Positions 11,505 to 24,600 of a DNA stretch of 64,000 nucleotides are shown here, piece after piece. The notes under the pieces were generated by a model. The model saw only the letters and a list, made by a program, of their open reading frames with translations. It was not told the origin of the DNA and did not search any database. Position 1 is the stretch's first letter. Each line of letters begins with the position of its first letter. The DNA is taken from assembly GCA_037074765.1 (NCBI GenBank), contig JBAMDO010000006.1:62001-126000 (forward strand). Direction: 5' to 3'. The position numbers were made by a program, and so were the translations under genes. This DNA comes from Mansonella perstans. Taxonomy: Eukaryota > Nematoda > Chromadorea > Rhabditida > Onchocercidae.

Positions 11505-12724
11505 GTAAAGTCCTGTCATAGAAATTGTCATAAATTCGTTCTTATTATACTGTTATTATCAACGCCGATAAAGACTTTCTAATATTGGGCCATTTGGCGA
11601 CAGTATAAGTCAGTGCATAAGTTTTCTCAATTTTTATATGTTTTTAAAATAACGCTTCATACTAAAGCGATTTGGTTGACTTTAAAGATTTGAGCAGAAT
11701 TCAAGTTGCGGCATTTGACGATTTTTTATATATTGGGATGTTTGGAATGTATTTTTTTAGAAAAGTTTTGGCAAATGCTTGCGTAGAATTATTCGGTATT
11801 TCTTGTTCCTTTGAAGAATTTTAATGTTCATGCAAATGTTCTTGTCGAGGAATGGATACTGATCGCTGCTAATTTTGATTTTTATCATCCAGCTCATGTA
11901 TTTGGGAGAGTCTTCTAAAGAGTATCTTTTGGGTTGCAGTTGAGAATTCTGACTGCATTACAGTAATGTGTTTGCACCTTCTGCTTACATATTAGCCACT
12001 AATTGATGGTTAATTGAGTGCGACTATTGGGAATTAGTTATGATTTTATTAAAAATAAGTTAGAAGTTAAATGACAGAACTAGAAACAGCAGGTTATTAC
12101 AATATTACAAGATCAGATCATTACAATAAATTAGTACAATAAGTGAAGGGGAATGTATGATATTTCAGACAGTTTCGCATTATCGGGTTTAAACTTTAGC
12201 CGCTCCTGAGATTCTTTAATACTCTTATTTCTATACACGTACGGACTGATGTGGTTCAAGCTGTAGCTTATATGTCGAAAGAAAGACGTTGTGGGGTGCC
12301 GATTCCACTGTTAAGTCGTTTCGTTCGTCGTTATCGGTTCTTTTAATCTATAATGAGAGCAAACTATATGAATTTTTTATATGAAGTATGAATAAATTGC
12401 ACTGTTACAATATAGATTTTCCCGCTATCAATCAATTATCTTTTAGTAAAAAATTCATATAGTTGGTTTCCCAAAGTAGTGGGGGGATTTTTTTTCTTGA
12501 AGTTATAATATGAACAAATTTCTGAAGCCTCTCTGATTTTAATTTGCATCTAGAAAAGTGGAATTTGACTGTTGATGTTAAAATTGAAATCATGCTGCTA
12601 CGGCAGTAGTTTTCATAGGACAGCAATTTTAGGTGGTATTGAATGCTATGTGAATTGCTACCAATGTTAGTACTCAGATGGTTTTGTTAATTTTGACTAT
12701 AGACTTTGTGTACCTTTTGTCGAG
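11505..12724. other. 3' region between two convergent genes
   Basis: The spacer lies between rps-26 (plus) and the GPCR gene (minus). It contains a 48-codon plus-strand open stretch from 12200 to a TAA at 12344..12346 (arginine-rich end, RFVRRYRFF), immediately followed by AATAAA at 12391..12396. No AATAAA occurs close to the rps-26 stop. The rest shows nothing. Confidence 0.5.
12391..12396 (+). terminator. AATAAA, possible distal polyadenylation signal of rps-26
   Basis: This is the first canonical hexamer after the rps-26 stop, although about 890 bases away, which is long for a ribosomal protein gene unless a 3' intron is removed. Confidence 0.35.
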
Positions 12725-15700
12725 TTAAAAGGGCTTTACTGTAATATCAAATAAAGGCAAGCTCACTTTAGGAGAACTTGGCGTAGTTATTGAAATGCGT
12801 CGATTTTTAATACTTTTGTCATTACTAGATTTTTTACCACCTTTCCGTTTACTGATATGCGGATTATCTTGGTACAAACTTTTCAATTTGTACATTCTCA
12901 GCTGCGTGTAGACTCGCTTCAATTCAGCCTAAATTAACAATTGATACATTAAAAAAATTGGAACTGTCTCTTTTATAAAACTCGATCACAACCCTAGGAT
13001 ACATTACAATTTGGTCTTGCAAAGGAAGAAGCTCAGTTATTTGATTCTGTTTGTTTCTCCTTGATGGTTGGCTGCCAGATTTAATAGAATGGTTCTCGAG
13101 TCTCAAGAGAGTATGCATAGTTGCATTCAGCTTGCACTTGCATTTACAAATCACATTTTCCGTGGGGATTTTAGAAATTTTGGAAACTGATATCGTAATT
13201 TTGATAATAAATCTATTTTTTAAATTTCACCTCAAATCCAAAAGTGTGAAAAGAATTTGACTGTTATAAAAAGTAATAGTTTCATGCAAATAGAATTCGT
13301 TAGAAATCTAAAGGAATTTCTCACCTTTATGTCTTCCGGATTCATGTCAACTATGGGTACTTCTGCAAAATCAATTGTTCCATTCAACAAATTGTCACGA
13401 AGTTTTGCGAGCGATGGATGCGCTTTATTGCCAATACCTGCTAACGTTTGTGTACATCTTGTGCTACCGGGGCTAGCCTGATATTTCAAAATTTGAGAGC
13501 TTTAAACTTCCAGAATGAATATACGTAACTCACTGTTTCACAGCTCGGAACTCTTAAACTAGCAGAACGATTGTTTTTAAGATCTAAAAATGCGGATCCT
13601 TAAGAGTTTGAAATCTAAAGCGAATCATTAGAAGTTATTATAAGGAATACTTACACCTTAAACTGAAGCTCTAAATGTTGAGTAATTTTAACATAAAGAT
13701 TCATGTACTTAATTTGATTTTGCTAATAGTAGTAAATAGAATAAAATATTGGTTTAAGGTCACATCAGAAGCTGTGTAATTTTACAAAGATACTTATCAT
13801 TACATTGAAATGGTTAAGAAATATTCAATTTATTTGTTCAGTTATTTTGTTTGCTCATAGCATCTTACCTATTTTGAATTCGTTTTTTCGCTTTCCCTTT
13901 TTGTTTTAGAATAAGATATAAAAAAGAATTCATCCATGTTAAACAGAGAAAAAGAAAAGTGAATTTCCAAGAAAGTAAATGTTTGAAAGTATACAAATGC
14001 TGAAACTCTTTTTTTCTATTTAAAGAACAAAAAACGAAAAGAGATATCAATCAAAAACTTCTTCCTTCCTTTAACCGTCAAATATGTCATGCTTGTCACA
14101 ATGCTTGTCATTTAATTTTTAGGATTTTCGAAAAGAAACGTGGGAATTCCATTTCTGATAAATAAAACAAGAAAATTGCTGTCAAGGAATTAATTCATCT
14201 TAATTTACCTACCTTAATTCTGATTTACTGTTAGCCGCAATATTTACCAGCAATGTCGTAAATAACAGCATGGAAAAAATATCCAGGGAAATGAAAACGT
14301 TTAATCTTAAGGCCCGTAGAATGGTCCAAGTTTAACAGCTTTTCAAAGAGAACATTTATGAAATATAAAGGTATTGCTGAAGATTGTATTACTTTGTTAT
14401 CAGAATAGCGATAGGAGTATCAAACGTGAACTACCTGTACAATAAAAATTATGTTCATATATAAATGGAAAAAAGACCGAAACTAACCAAGTAAAATTTG
14501 GGAGCAATGATAATGACAATATTAACAGAAACAGTTAAGTGTAACTGTACAAATGTTACTGTCATCAGTGTATCGCTATGTCCCGAATAACGGATGGAGT
14601 ATCTGAAGAATGCGGATTGTAGAAAGATTAAAATAGCTCCACATATACTGTGATTTGCCGAGAATTTTTTAACGAATTGCAATCACATTCTTACCTATTT
14701 TACATACAAGAGACAAAGCAAATAAAAAGTTTTAATTTTAATGAAATTTTCAAATGACATCAAAGACTACATCATACTGTATAAAATTTTCATCCAAAAT
14801 TCGTGAATTGACTCTCTTTGAATCTCAATTTTAAAGCTAACAGATATAATGATATTCCAAAAGCATCATAAGAATCAAGCGATCGGAATTGCAATTGTTT
14901 TAACTAAGACAAATGAAAATGAATAGCAATACAAGGTCATGATGAAAACGTGTAGCACCATTATAACCTCGAAGAGGAAGTCTATCCTATTATGATTCAG
15001 TTAATATAATTAAGTAAATCTATGATGTATAACTAACCTTATTAAATTAGCAAGCAGTGTGACGATCGTTTCCAGACATAAAGCAACTGTAAATTGCCAC
15101 CGTTCCAGCCAATTACTATTTCGAGCTTTATAACATAACCATATCCCATAGATTAGAAATAACGATTCATAACCTGCAAAAAAAGAACTGAAATCTCTAA
15201 CTAACCAAGAAAAAAGAAATAAAATACAGTCATTGTTAAGATAATTTCATCTTTGTTTACTCTAGCATTTGTTTTTCTAATCCGCTATGAAAAAAGTAGA
15301 CACGTTAACTTGAAAAATGAAGAATGAGAAATAAGAGAAAAATAAATTCAGTTCTTTTCTAATATATTTAACTTATATCTCTCCATTTGTTTGCAAAAAA
15401 ATGTTTATACCTTGCCAAACCAAACACCATGGTTGCATCGGACATTGTGGCCAAGCACTTTCCCAAAGTTCCTGGTCGGCAAATGAACCGAGTGTCCAAG
15501 CAATAAGCCCAGTCAATGTCAATACTAACAGGCATGCCAAATATTTCATCAAATCTTCTTCTTTCACAATAACATGATGGGCCTTACGTACACGATATTC
15601 TTGTAAATTCCTTTAATTTATTTCAAATAAAGGATTTAGTTTTGTTGGATAGTTAGCAATTACAAGAAGCAATAAATCTGTTCATGCTTTTTTAATGATC

Positions 15701-18700
15701 CGAATTTCAGGTAGTTTACTTTGAAGTTATCTAATCTTGAAACCAAGAAATTGTAAGATCCTTTGAAACTTCTATTCAATAACTCTCGAAATGCGAATTT
15801 TTATATTTACATGAGAAATAAAATCGTGGATTATTTGCCAAAAATTCACAGTTTATCGAAAGCTTAATTAATCTGCTATTTTTTGTTCAATATCGGAATC
15901 ATTTTATTTGACCGAATTAATGCTTTATGTAACTTAATTTTGAAACTTTATCAAAAATGCGTGAAAATTTGCCCAATCAGAAATTTTTTCCAAGTTGCAC
16001 ATTGGTGATACCTGTAAATTTTCAAAACGATTGATCCATAGAAGATTGAAAAACCAATTTGACGAAGCCATACAGCAAAACAGCACGTCGAAATGGTGGG
16101 ATTAAACCGATCCAGCAATAACTGCAACAAATATTTCACCTCGTTTATTTTTTCATTTGTGCTCCAAAAATTAACTTGAAAAACCTAACAATTTTACTTT
16201 TGTGTGAATGTTTTATCAAACTTACAACTGCATATAGCACAGCGGCACCAAGAAGGAAAATTTCCGTTAAGGCCCAGCCACGTGCTTCATGATGTCTGCG
16301 TTCCCGGACAACGACCAATATTAGCAAAATGCAAATTATTGAACACAGTCCATTGAAAAACACCAAAATACCGTGATCATGCTCAGCTGCATCACGGCAC
16401 AAAGATGTATCGTTAGTACAACATGTGCGGGCATAAATCCGCATTCCACCATGTCTCGTCCATGTACACTGCAGAAATAAGAAAATGAATCCCGTGTCTT
16501 TTCTAATCAATTCTAGTGAATTTGAGTTTTCGAGACTCATTCCTCATATATACATATGTTCTTATGATTGATAAAATGTCACAATAATATTAGTATAACT
16601 GCAGTGTAAAATGAAATGTTTTTCAATATTCATTTGAACAAAGGAAAGAAGAAATGAAATGACCAAAACATGATTTTGTAAGTGCTTAGAAAGACAAGAT
16701 ATTTACATTTTTTGATTGTTCGCCTTCATTTCGAAATGAAATTTAATGATTGTAAGACGACTGAGATTAGCTACCAGTGATGAGAAATAAAAAATTACGA
16801 GAAGAAATCAAATTATCTCGGGAGAAGGAAGGATAATTATAGTGGAAAATATGTGACCAAATCATTGCACATAAACGAGGAGAAATTAATTGGAATGAAT
16901 GAAGTAATCTCGGTACAGTAAACAATTTGCTTCGTCCTCAAATTAGTTTTCAGATGTTTTATTAAGATATGCTATTCTTGCTTTTTAACTTGATGAAAAG
17001 AAAAAGTATTTTAACTTCCATTTATGAAGAAAAAAGATTTGAAACATCCATGCTTTTCTTATTGAATCTTTAGGGATTAGTTTGAATGTGAGTAAGTACC
17101 TGAATATGATGGAAGTCAATTTTTATGTGAAGCAACAGGAAAATTTAGCAATCATTTCTCTCAAATTTTTATTATTCCCACCGCTTTTACAAAAAAAAAA
17201 AAAAAAAAAAAAGTTGAAGTTCCCAACTGAAATCAATAATTTGAAAAAAATACCAAAAAAAATGTGAATGAAATCAATGAAGAAGTAAATAAGCCAGAAA
17301 ATAACCTTTCTCAATTTCAATACGTCAAGTGAGACACTAAGTGAGTAGAGAGAGAGAAACAAATGAAGGAGTAAAGACCAACCACTAACTCAGCATAACA
17401 TCTCTAATAATGTACATTCGTTTGTTGTTTAAGCAGCCATCAGTAAACTTTTTTTAAAAAGGATATTTCCTTGGGTAATATGAAACTTCCTATCATTTAA
17501 TTACAGAGAAAAACTAAGATAGAAGGAAACTGGAGATAAAAGCATAGCGAATAGCTCGAATAGCTTGCAGGATATTAGTTGCCAATGGCAAACTTTAATA
17601 GGCTAAAAAAAAAAAAAAAAAAATTATACTCACATAATTGAAATTCATTATGCAGTTTCTGCTTCCTGGTAGCTTAGATGTCAGAAAATTTAAGAGTGGA
17701 AAATGTACAGCTTCTCATATATAAATTTTCTTTTACATGGTTTCCGTGACATCTCAAGCTTCATTGGTAGAGGAATTTTTTGAATTATGCCCAAGCAATA
17801 AAAGTTCTCAAAGCAAAAATTCAAGAAAAAAAAATTTTGAAAAATATAAATTCAAGAAAATAAAAATGAAAAAAAGCCAAATCGATATTATCTTAAGCAT
17901 ATAGCTTGATGGAAAAGTTCAAATTAAGCTAGATAAAATAAAAGAAATTGGATTTAGATTAGACAAGTCGGAAATAGTTTTATTTTATTTCTTGTTGAGA
18001 AGGTAGACCCTGGCTGATTATAGCAATTGATGAAATATAACGAAAAAGCGATTTTGATTATTTGATAGCCTTAAAATTGTTTTCCATATTTATAGCATTC
18101 ATTGATTTCTTTATTTTCTTTTATTATTTATTTAACTAAAAGTGAAACGGAAACAAATGAGATGTGGCATTATTTTTGTCAATGTTACTTCAGCTATTTT
18201 ACAATTTGCTGTAAGATATTCCTAATCTTGTTAAGGCAGAAATTCTCCCCAAACAATACTAAACTACTTTATTCCCTTGATCGAATAAGCAAAAGTGAAA
18301 TATTTCACTCAAAAAAAATGATTAGCTTGAATAACCTTTGTATTGCTGCATTGTGGCAAAGTACAAGCATTTAGGTCAAATGGTCGCAGACGTACGATTA
18401 GATAGAATTCGAAAGCAGAAGTTGGATAAATTAGCAGAGGAATCCATTGCTGCAATAGGTCCTTCCCTACTTGGCTGCAGTGTAGTTGCAAGACGAACAA
18501 TGGTGACGACAAATTGTAAGCTAAAGGTGAATCCAAAATTAGGGAAGCATTTGCAGAAGGATGAGGGCGATGTGAGTGAGGATTCTCAGCGATCAGCTGC
18601 GCTAACAGTAAGAGCTGTGGATTACTGCGCTTTAATTCATGCTCCAATAAGCGATGCAAATTTGGTAAAGCTAGAAGGTTTTCACAGTTCTCTTCTTCCG

Positions 18701-18878
18701 TATGCTCCAATTGTGCTAGCAAAGCTGGAAACGTTGCTGAATGCGTACCTTTCTGACTTGAAAAATTAGGCAAAACACGTTGGATGGATGGGGGTGATGA
18801 AGTGAAGATGGGAATACCATTAACAACTGCAAGTGGTGCTACTGCTGAGGAAAAAATTGATAGTAATAATAATAACAT
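12725..18878 (-). CDS. orphan class C G-protein-coupled receptor, GPR158/GPR179-like
   Basis: Eight exons with consistent phases were assigned: 18336..18878 (N-terminus), then after a gap 16226..16468, 16012..16121, 15411..15610, 15038..15173, 14488..14647, 13325..13477 and 12725..12928. The first exon starts at ATG 18878 with a signal peptide (MLLLLLSIFSSAVAP) and has two N-glycosylation sequons. The 16226..16468 exon carries a Cys-rich segment, TM1 and the start of TM2. Class C marks follow: the TM3 block (AVWLRQIGFSIFYGSIVLKIYR region), TM4 with IAWTLG, TM5 with the GIWLCYKAR motif, TM6, TM7 with QLHLTV and APKFYL, then a coiled tail NPEDIK-AELKRVYTQL and NPHISKR. All of these align by eye with vertebrate GPR158. 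GPR158 is an orphan receptor that binds RGS7-Gbeta5 and senses glycine. Ectodomain exons between 16469 and 18335 are missing from my model; one weak candidate ends at a GTGAGT donor at 17633. The family is confident, the N-terminal exon less so. Confidence 0.82.
17191..17212. repeat. poly-A run
   Basis: A 22-base adenine run in the unresolved ectodomain part of the GPCR gene. A second run of 19 lies at 17605..17623. Both are intronic or intergenic. Confidence 0.8.
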
Positions 18879-19130
18879 AAATTCGTCGCCCAAATTTTTC
18901 ACTAAATTTACAAAAGGAAAATGTTTGGCAAAATTGATGAAGGAATATGTGGAAAGATGATAATAGTTGTAGTAGTGGTAATAGCAACAATAACTGTTGC
19001 AACAATGAAGAGATCAGTGAGCAGTAATAATGATGAAAATAATAGTAATAATGACGTTATGACAATGATTACGATAACAATAATCAATGATAACAGATAA
19101 TGCTAATAGTAGTGATAATGGTAATTGATG
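18858..19130. repeat. degenerate ATR/ART trinucleotide-rich tract
   Basis: The tract is built largely of AAT, AGT, GAT and AAC triplets (for example AGTAATAATAATAACA). It starts just inside the GPCR first exon, next to its start codon, and runs through the presumed promoter or 5' UTR. It has expanded simple-sequence character and is not a clean array. Confidence 0.55.
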
Positions 19131-21681
19131 GCTGTTACATCAGAACAGTGAAATAAATACTTGAATGTGACTTGGATCTGTTTAATTGTTCTTTAAAAGA
19201 AGAAGAAAAAAAAACTTTTCAAGAAGCTATCGCACTATCCAAGAGTACACTTCTCTTCAACTGCATCAATAGAAGTAGTAACACTGTAGTATCATCATAA
19301 GATGAAGCCTTTGGAAGCGCCTTTCTTCATCTAATCAACACATCTCTTTTACTCGCTTTTTTTTCACAAGATAGGCAAGAAATGCAGCTTAGTAGTTAAC
19401 AGCCAGGCATCAGTAATAGTAAGAGTAAGTAATGCTGCTGCTAGCTACACTCATCTTTTAGTAGCACAACTGAGCATTTGTCACTGATTTGTCATTGTGG
19501 TTATGAAAGTTTTTAAAGAAAAAGAAGACACTCAGATTCTCGATCATTCAGACACGAAACTATTTGAACAAAAGAAAAAAAGATGGAAAAGATATTTTAC
19601 CTGTGGCTTTGTTAACTTTTGAGCATCAATCTATCGATGTGATTCCTGATGTTCTTATAAGTGTGCAAGTATAAGTCTAATCCTATAGCAAAATGATGCC
19701 AGTCTATTTGCTTCATTTACTTTATATTTTTTAGAGAGAAAGATGCGGTCTTACACAAATTGTCACTTGCAGGCGACTTCTAGCATTTCAATTTCATTTG
19801 CATCCAAATAGCCATACATAAATGAACGATGAAGAATGAAAAGATGAGGCGAAATTTTTTGGCTTTCACTCTGATTACTATCTCATTTTAAGCATCAAAG
19901 CAGTAGCAGTGTAGCACTGCATTTTACTGCAAATTGAAATGCTTTCCGATGCTTTTTACGGCATTTTATGGGCGCGTATATATCTTCCGTCCCTTGTCCT
20001 TCTACTTCTTCTTTCTCTTCCATTGAATAAACGTTTTGAAAAAAGATAGAATCTGAAGTTTCAAATAAGCCTTAAATATACTACTAATAGTACTGCTAAA
20101 TCTGGAATCATCATAAGAAAAAAAAAGCCGAGAAAAGTCTTCCCCTACTGTTATTAGTTTACTTAGTAGAATTTTCAGCAATGTTGAAAGTCAGTTATAA
20201 ATATTTCAAGAAAAGGCTGAATGATCAAATAACACTGATAAAAATAAATCTTGGCCAGTTTTCACAAAATATCAAGAAATTGCAGTTAATTTATGTACTG
20301 TTCCAGGAATGATCTCTTTACCGCGCTACTGAGTACATTTAAAAACATGCATTTCAGATAATTCTAAGCTGTTAATGGCTCAATAGAATAAAAGTTCTCA
20401 GTAATTTCACCACAACTGCGCTACAATGAATGATCAGTGAGCAAAAGCTATTAAATCACCTGAAACTTGAAGTATTAGCATTAACTCTAATATCACAAGA
20501 GGAGAATCAAGGAAAACTTGAAAGATGAAAAAAAAAAACCGACTTGCATTGAACAATATTCAAAAGCCTCCTATTTTTTCACTTATTGGTTGGATGATTA
20601 TGCTATAGATCAGATTGATTAAACTCTATCAAAGAGGAATTTAATTCTCGGATAACAATCACAGTCATAATCAATCATTTAAAAGTCGATTCAATCAAAG
20701 TCAGATACATCTATAATTTTAATCGTTCAATGCTGAATTTTAGTAATTACTCTGAACTGATAAGATATTGTTGCAGTCTTAACATAAAATTTGATTAGGC
20801 AGGAAAATCACAGAAAACATACCATGTGAAATAATTTAATTATTTGAAGTACGCTTTACTATTCTTTTTAAAAAAAATTGATTACCAAGCAAACATAACT
20901 AATACCCTCATCATCACAGGAACTTGGATTTGTATGATTACTACCACTTGTCCATTCATTAGATCATATTTTCATCGAAATATCATGCGTAGTTCCTATG
21001 ATTTCAGTATTGTGAATCAACAATTATAAAAATAATGGCGTCTATGCGAAAGTAACAAATTGATACAGGAGGGTCTCTTACAATACTGTTTAATCTGATT
21101 AACAGTAAAAATCCAAGTTCAACTTTTCAACATAATTATACTATAAAATCAGTTAAAACTCAGAACCTATAGAAAAGCACTGTACGCTATTTTATTAGGC
21201 AAATATTTTGAAATTCTGAATACCGATACTTTATTCCTGATTATAACTTCAAAATCAGAAGACTAATAAGCAAAAGGAAACGAAAAAATTAGTTAACAGA
21301 AAAAGTAAACGAAAAAAAGAGAAACAGAACAAATGCAATCATTCATACTTGCTTTCTTTCTTCAAGTTCAACAGATGTGCATGGACGTCTCATTACTTCC
21401 GTCTTTAATCAGATATATGAGCTTATCCATTCGCTTTTTATTACCATTTTCTGCTCTCATGACTTCCAGTATCGTTTTCATTAAATGTAACGAACCACAA
21501 AGATTTGCTTTATTCGTTCATCCACTACAACAAAGTTTTTCAAAAATGTCATAGAAAGCTTGTTTAAATTTGAAGTGCTTTTATATATTCGCGCCACTTC
21601 AAACTTCATTTTGCATTTCTTCGATCTGAGTGTTTCATTATCACTTCCGATACGCGCGTAGCAAAAGACGACTTCTTCATG
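18879..21681. other. GPCR upstream region and avr-14 3' flank
   Basis: About 2.8 kb without a supported gene: the trinucleotide-rich tract at its left end, then AT-rich sequence, then the 3' UTR of avr-14 (minus strand). Short frames at 20844..21029 and 21333..21554 have no support. Confidence 0.55.
21509..21514 (-). terminator. AATAAA polyadenylation signal of avr-14 distal module
   Basis: Read on the minus strand, this is a canonical hexamer about 168 bases after the stop of the distal (B-type) avr-14 isoform. Confidence 0.5.
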
Positions 21682-24600
21682 TCAATTCACATAAGTCACA
21701 TAATAAAACACTGAAACTGGTTTTTTTTCTAAATGAAAGAAAAAATATGTAATGATGAAATTAATTTAAAAAGATTTTATTTTAATTAACTTATACAATA
21801 TATATTAATTAATTAGCTGAAAGTTTTTTGAGCGACTAAATCACACAATATTAATTGATTAAAGATTTTTGATTATTAAACTGTAACAACTAACTAACGA
21901 AATATTTTCAAATAGCCTATAAATATAAAATTATTTGTCTCACCAAGGCAGCAAGCAAAAAGAAATGGAAAAGCAAATCGCGAAACCAGGTCAACACGTT
22001 TGCTAACTTCACTGTTACAGCATAAACATTTATTAAACCAAAGATTTTTCCACCGCTTCTTTCTATTCATTTTCTTTTCCAATCGCAAAGACTGCCTCAG
22101 GTCCTAAAAGAATTTCCGAAAATTTATATTTTATTTTTTTTATTCTCTCATTTGTTCAAATAGTAAATCAATAGAAGGACGCTTACCAGCCTAAAGGGAT
22201 AATCTGGTGGACATAAACAAGTGTTAAATTCGGTCCTTTTTTTTTCTTGTTTCTTTAGAAATTCCTGTCTCCCATAATAATTGACCAATGCGTATTCTAA
22301 CAGAGCTCCAAAAATAAATCCCAAACATATACCAATCCACACATCAGCTGCTTTTATATACGACACCGGTGGAAGTTTAGCATTGATACCCGATGCTTGC
22401 GTGGTCATTGTAAGCAATGTTGTTACACCTAATGATACTCGAGCAGGAACAGCATCCTGTTAAATCATTGTAAATTTTACCGAATGACGAAAATTACTTA
22501 GAAATCTATTGCAAATTTGTTAGGTAATTCTTTGTAACAATGTTAAACAGAAACATTGAATTTTTTAATCGATTTGAAATGAGATAATAAAAAAAAACAT
22601 GAAATAATGAGAACCGGAAAAAAATCGCTTACCTTATCGAGCCAAAATGAAACCCAAGAGACGACAACCAGCATAAAGCACGGTATATAAAGCTGAATTA
22701 AATAGTAACTAAATATGGCTAGTAATAGACTGAATTACAAAAATAATTTTAAAGTTACCTGTATTCACGACGAAGAAATAGCTTGACACGAGCACAACTG
22801 TATTCACCTATAATAGTTTTACAGTAGTATCCATAGGTGTACAGCTTGCTCCTCTCAAAGTAGGGCAGATAAATTTCGCACTGAATTTTTCTTTTTTTTG
22901 AAAAAGGATTGTATAGACATGATTGTGTTCGCTATGCTATTTTCTCGACGAATAAATAATAAATTGAGCAAAAAAATAGCGCCAGTCAATTGGTCGACAA
23001 TAGTACAATATCTACAGCATCTACAGTGTACAATTGGATCGCATAAGCACAGATTGCTACTGTATTCCAAGCTTTTGTTAAATAAGATAAACAGCCCAAT
23101 AAAACACTGAAAAAACAAAAATTCAGGACAAGCCATGCTGTAATAAAATGAAAAATTAATGGCAGTTAGTTCAGACATATTACATGCTTCAACACACCAA
23201 AGTATAAAATGATGAGGAGCTTGTCCAGTGATACATTAGCCAATAATCAAAAAAATGACAAGTTATCATGCGATTAATATTTTCAAAACTTTAAAATTAT
23301 TTCAAAACTAATTCCGTTTGCATATCCTCGACAGAACTAGTGGATACCGAATGCAGTATGGTTCATTAATAGCAACCATATTTAAGAAAAACACACGTAC
23401 CGTTGAAGCAGACGTAACCAATTGGAAATGCCTAAACAAGCAATTAGAACTTAAGTCAAATTAATATAAAAACAAATGACAGTTTTCCCGAGGCTGAAGA
23501 AGAATATAGCGAAGTAAACAATATGCTAGAAGAATTATTTTCTTTGAATAATCTTAGATATTTATATTGTTGTAAAAATTGCTAGGACAAGAACATAGAA
23601 CCCAGAAAGCATGGCAGACCAGGAAGGCTTACTAAGTTTGTCACTTTTTGTAGTAGTAACAATAACTTCAGCGGGAAATAGTATACTAATTTAACTATGG
23701 AATCTACCAAAATCTTATTCATTTTAAAATGTAAAACGAAAGTAATCTCAACAATCAAAGCGCAGGGAAAATAACATTAGCGATAGGAATTGATAGATTT
23801 ATTAGAATTTACCAAGCGTGAAACAACATCAATTCGCTTAGAACGTTCTTTGTAGCGCCGGATAAATGGCCGAAAGCACCACCAAGAATGGGAAGGTCTC
23901 ATAGTAGCGGCTGCTGATAATATGGGTTGATAACTGGGCAAGTGATCCATATGAATAGCATATTTTGATAACTGCAATCTGGAGAGCATTACAACCTCTC
24001 ATACTCTACACTGAATTCATATTGCACTTATCTTGACCGCTTTTCATGCTAGCAAATAGTTTCCTAATTTGATATCTAAACTGAATGAAACAATTAAGCT
24101 CAACATTAGTCTTGCACTTTTTTCCATTTCCACTGACAAGTTGTTAACATAAAGTTATTGTATAATCTAAAATAATTTTTCAGACTTTCAGAGAGAAATG
24201 CATTATTACCATTATTCTATTCTGTTTAATCCACTTCATTAAGACCAAAATGGCATGTGACAAGACTAAAGTTATGGCGTGCATTTCAGGCGGCCTAAAA
24301 CGAACCTAAAACGAACCATTCGATGTCCGGTAGTTACATCTTTTCTTGCTGCATAATTGACCAAAGCAAATTCAAGCAGTGCACCAAAAATGAAGGCTGA
24401 GCAAACACCGATCCAAACATCTATTGCCTAAATTACTTGTTGTCTAGAAACAACACTGCTAGTATGCTGAGACGTTAATGTTAAAGATGATTCAAATTTG
24501 TTTATTAAATCCAATTCGGTACTAAAATTTCATTGTGTGATGAGGATTAAAAATTACTGGTTATATTATCCATTCAAAGGATTCCTAATATAATATTTAG

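Noticed and set aside
22281..22463. plus-strand frame over avr-14
   Set aside because: Antisense shadow of the distal M2-M3 exon.
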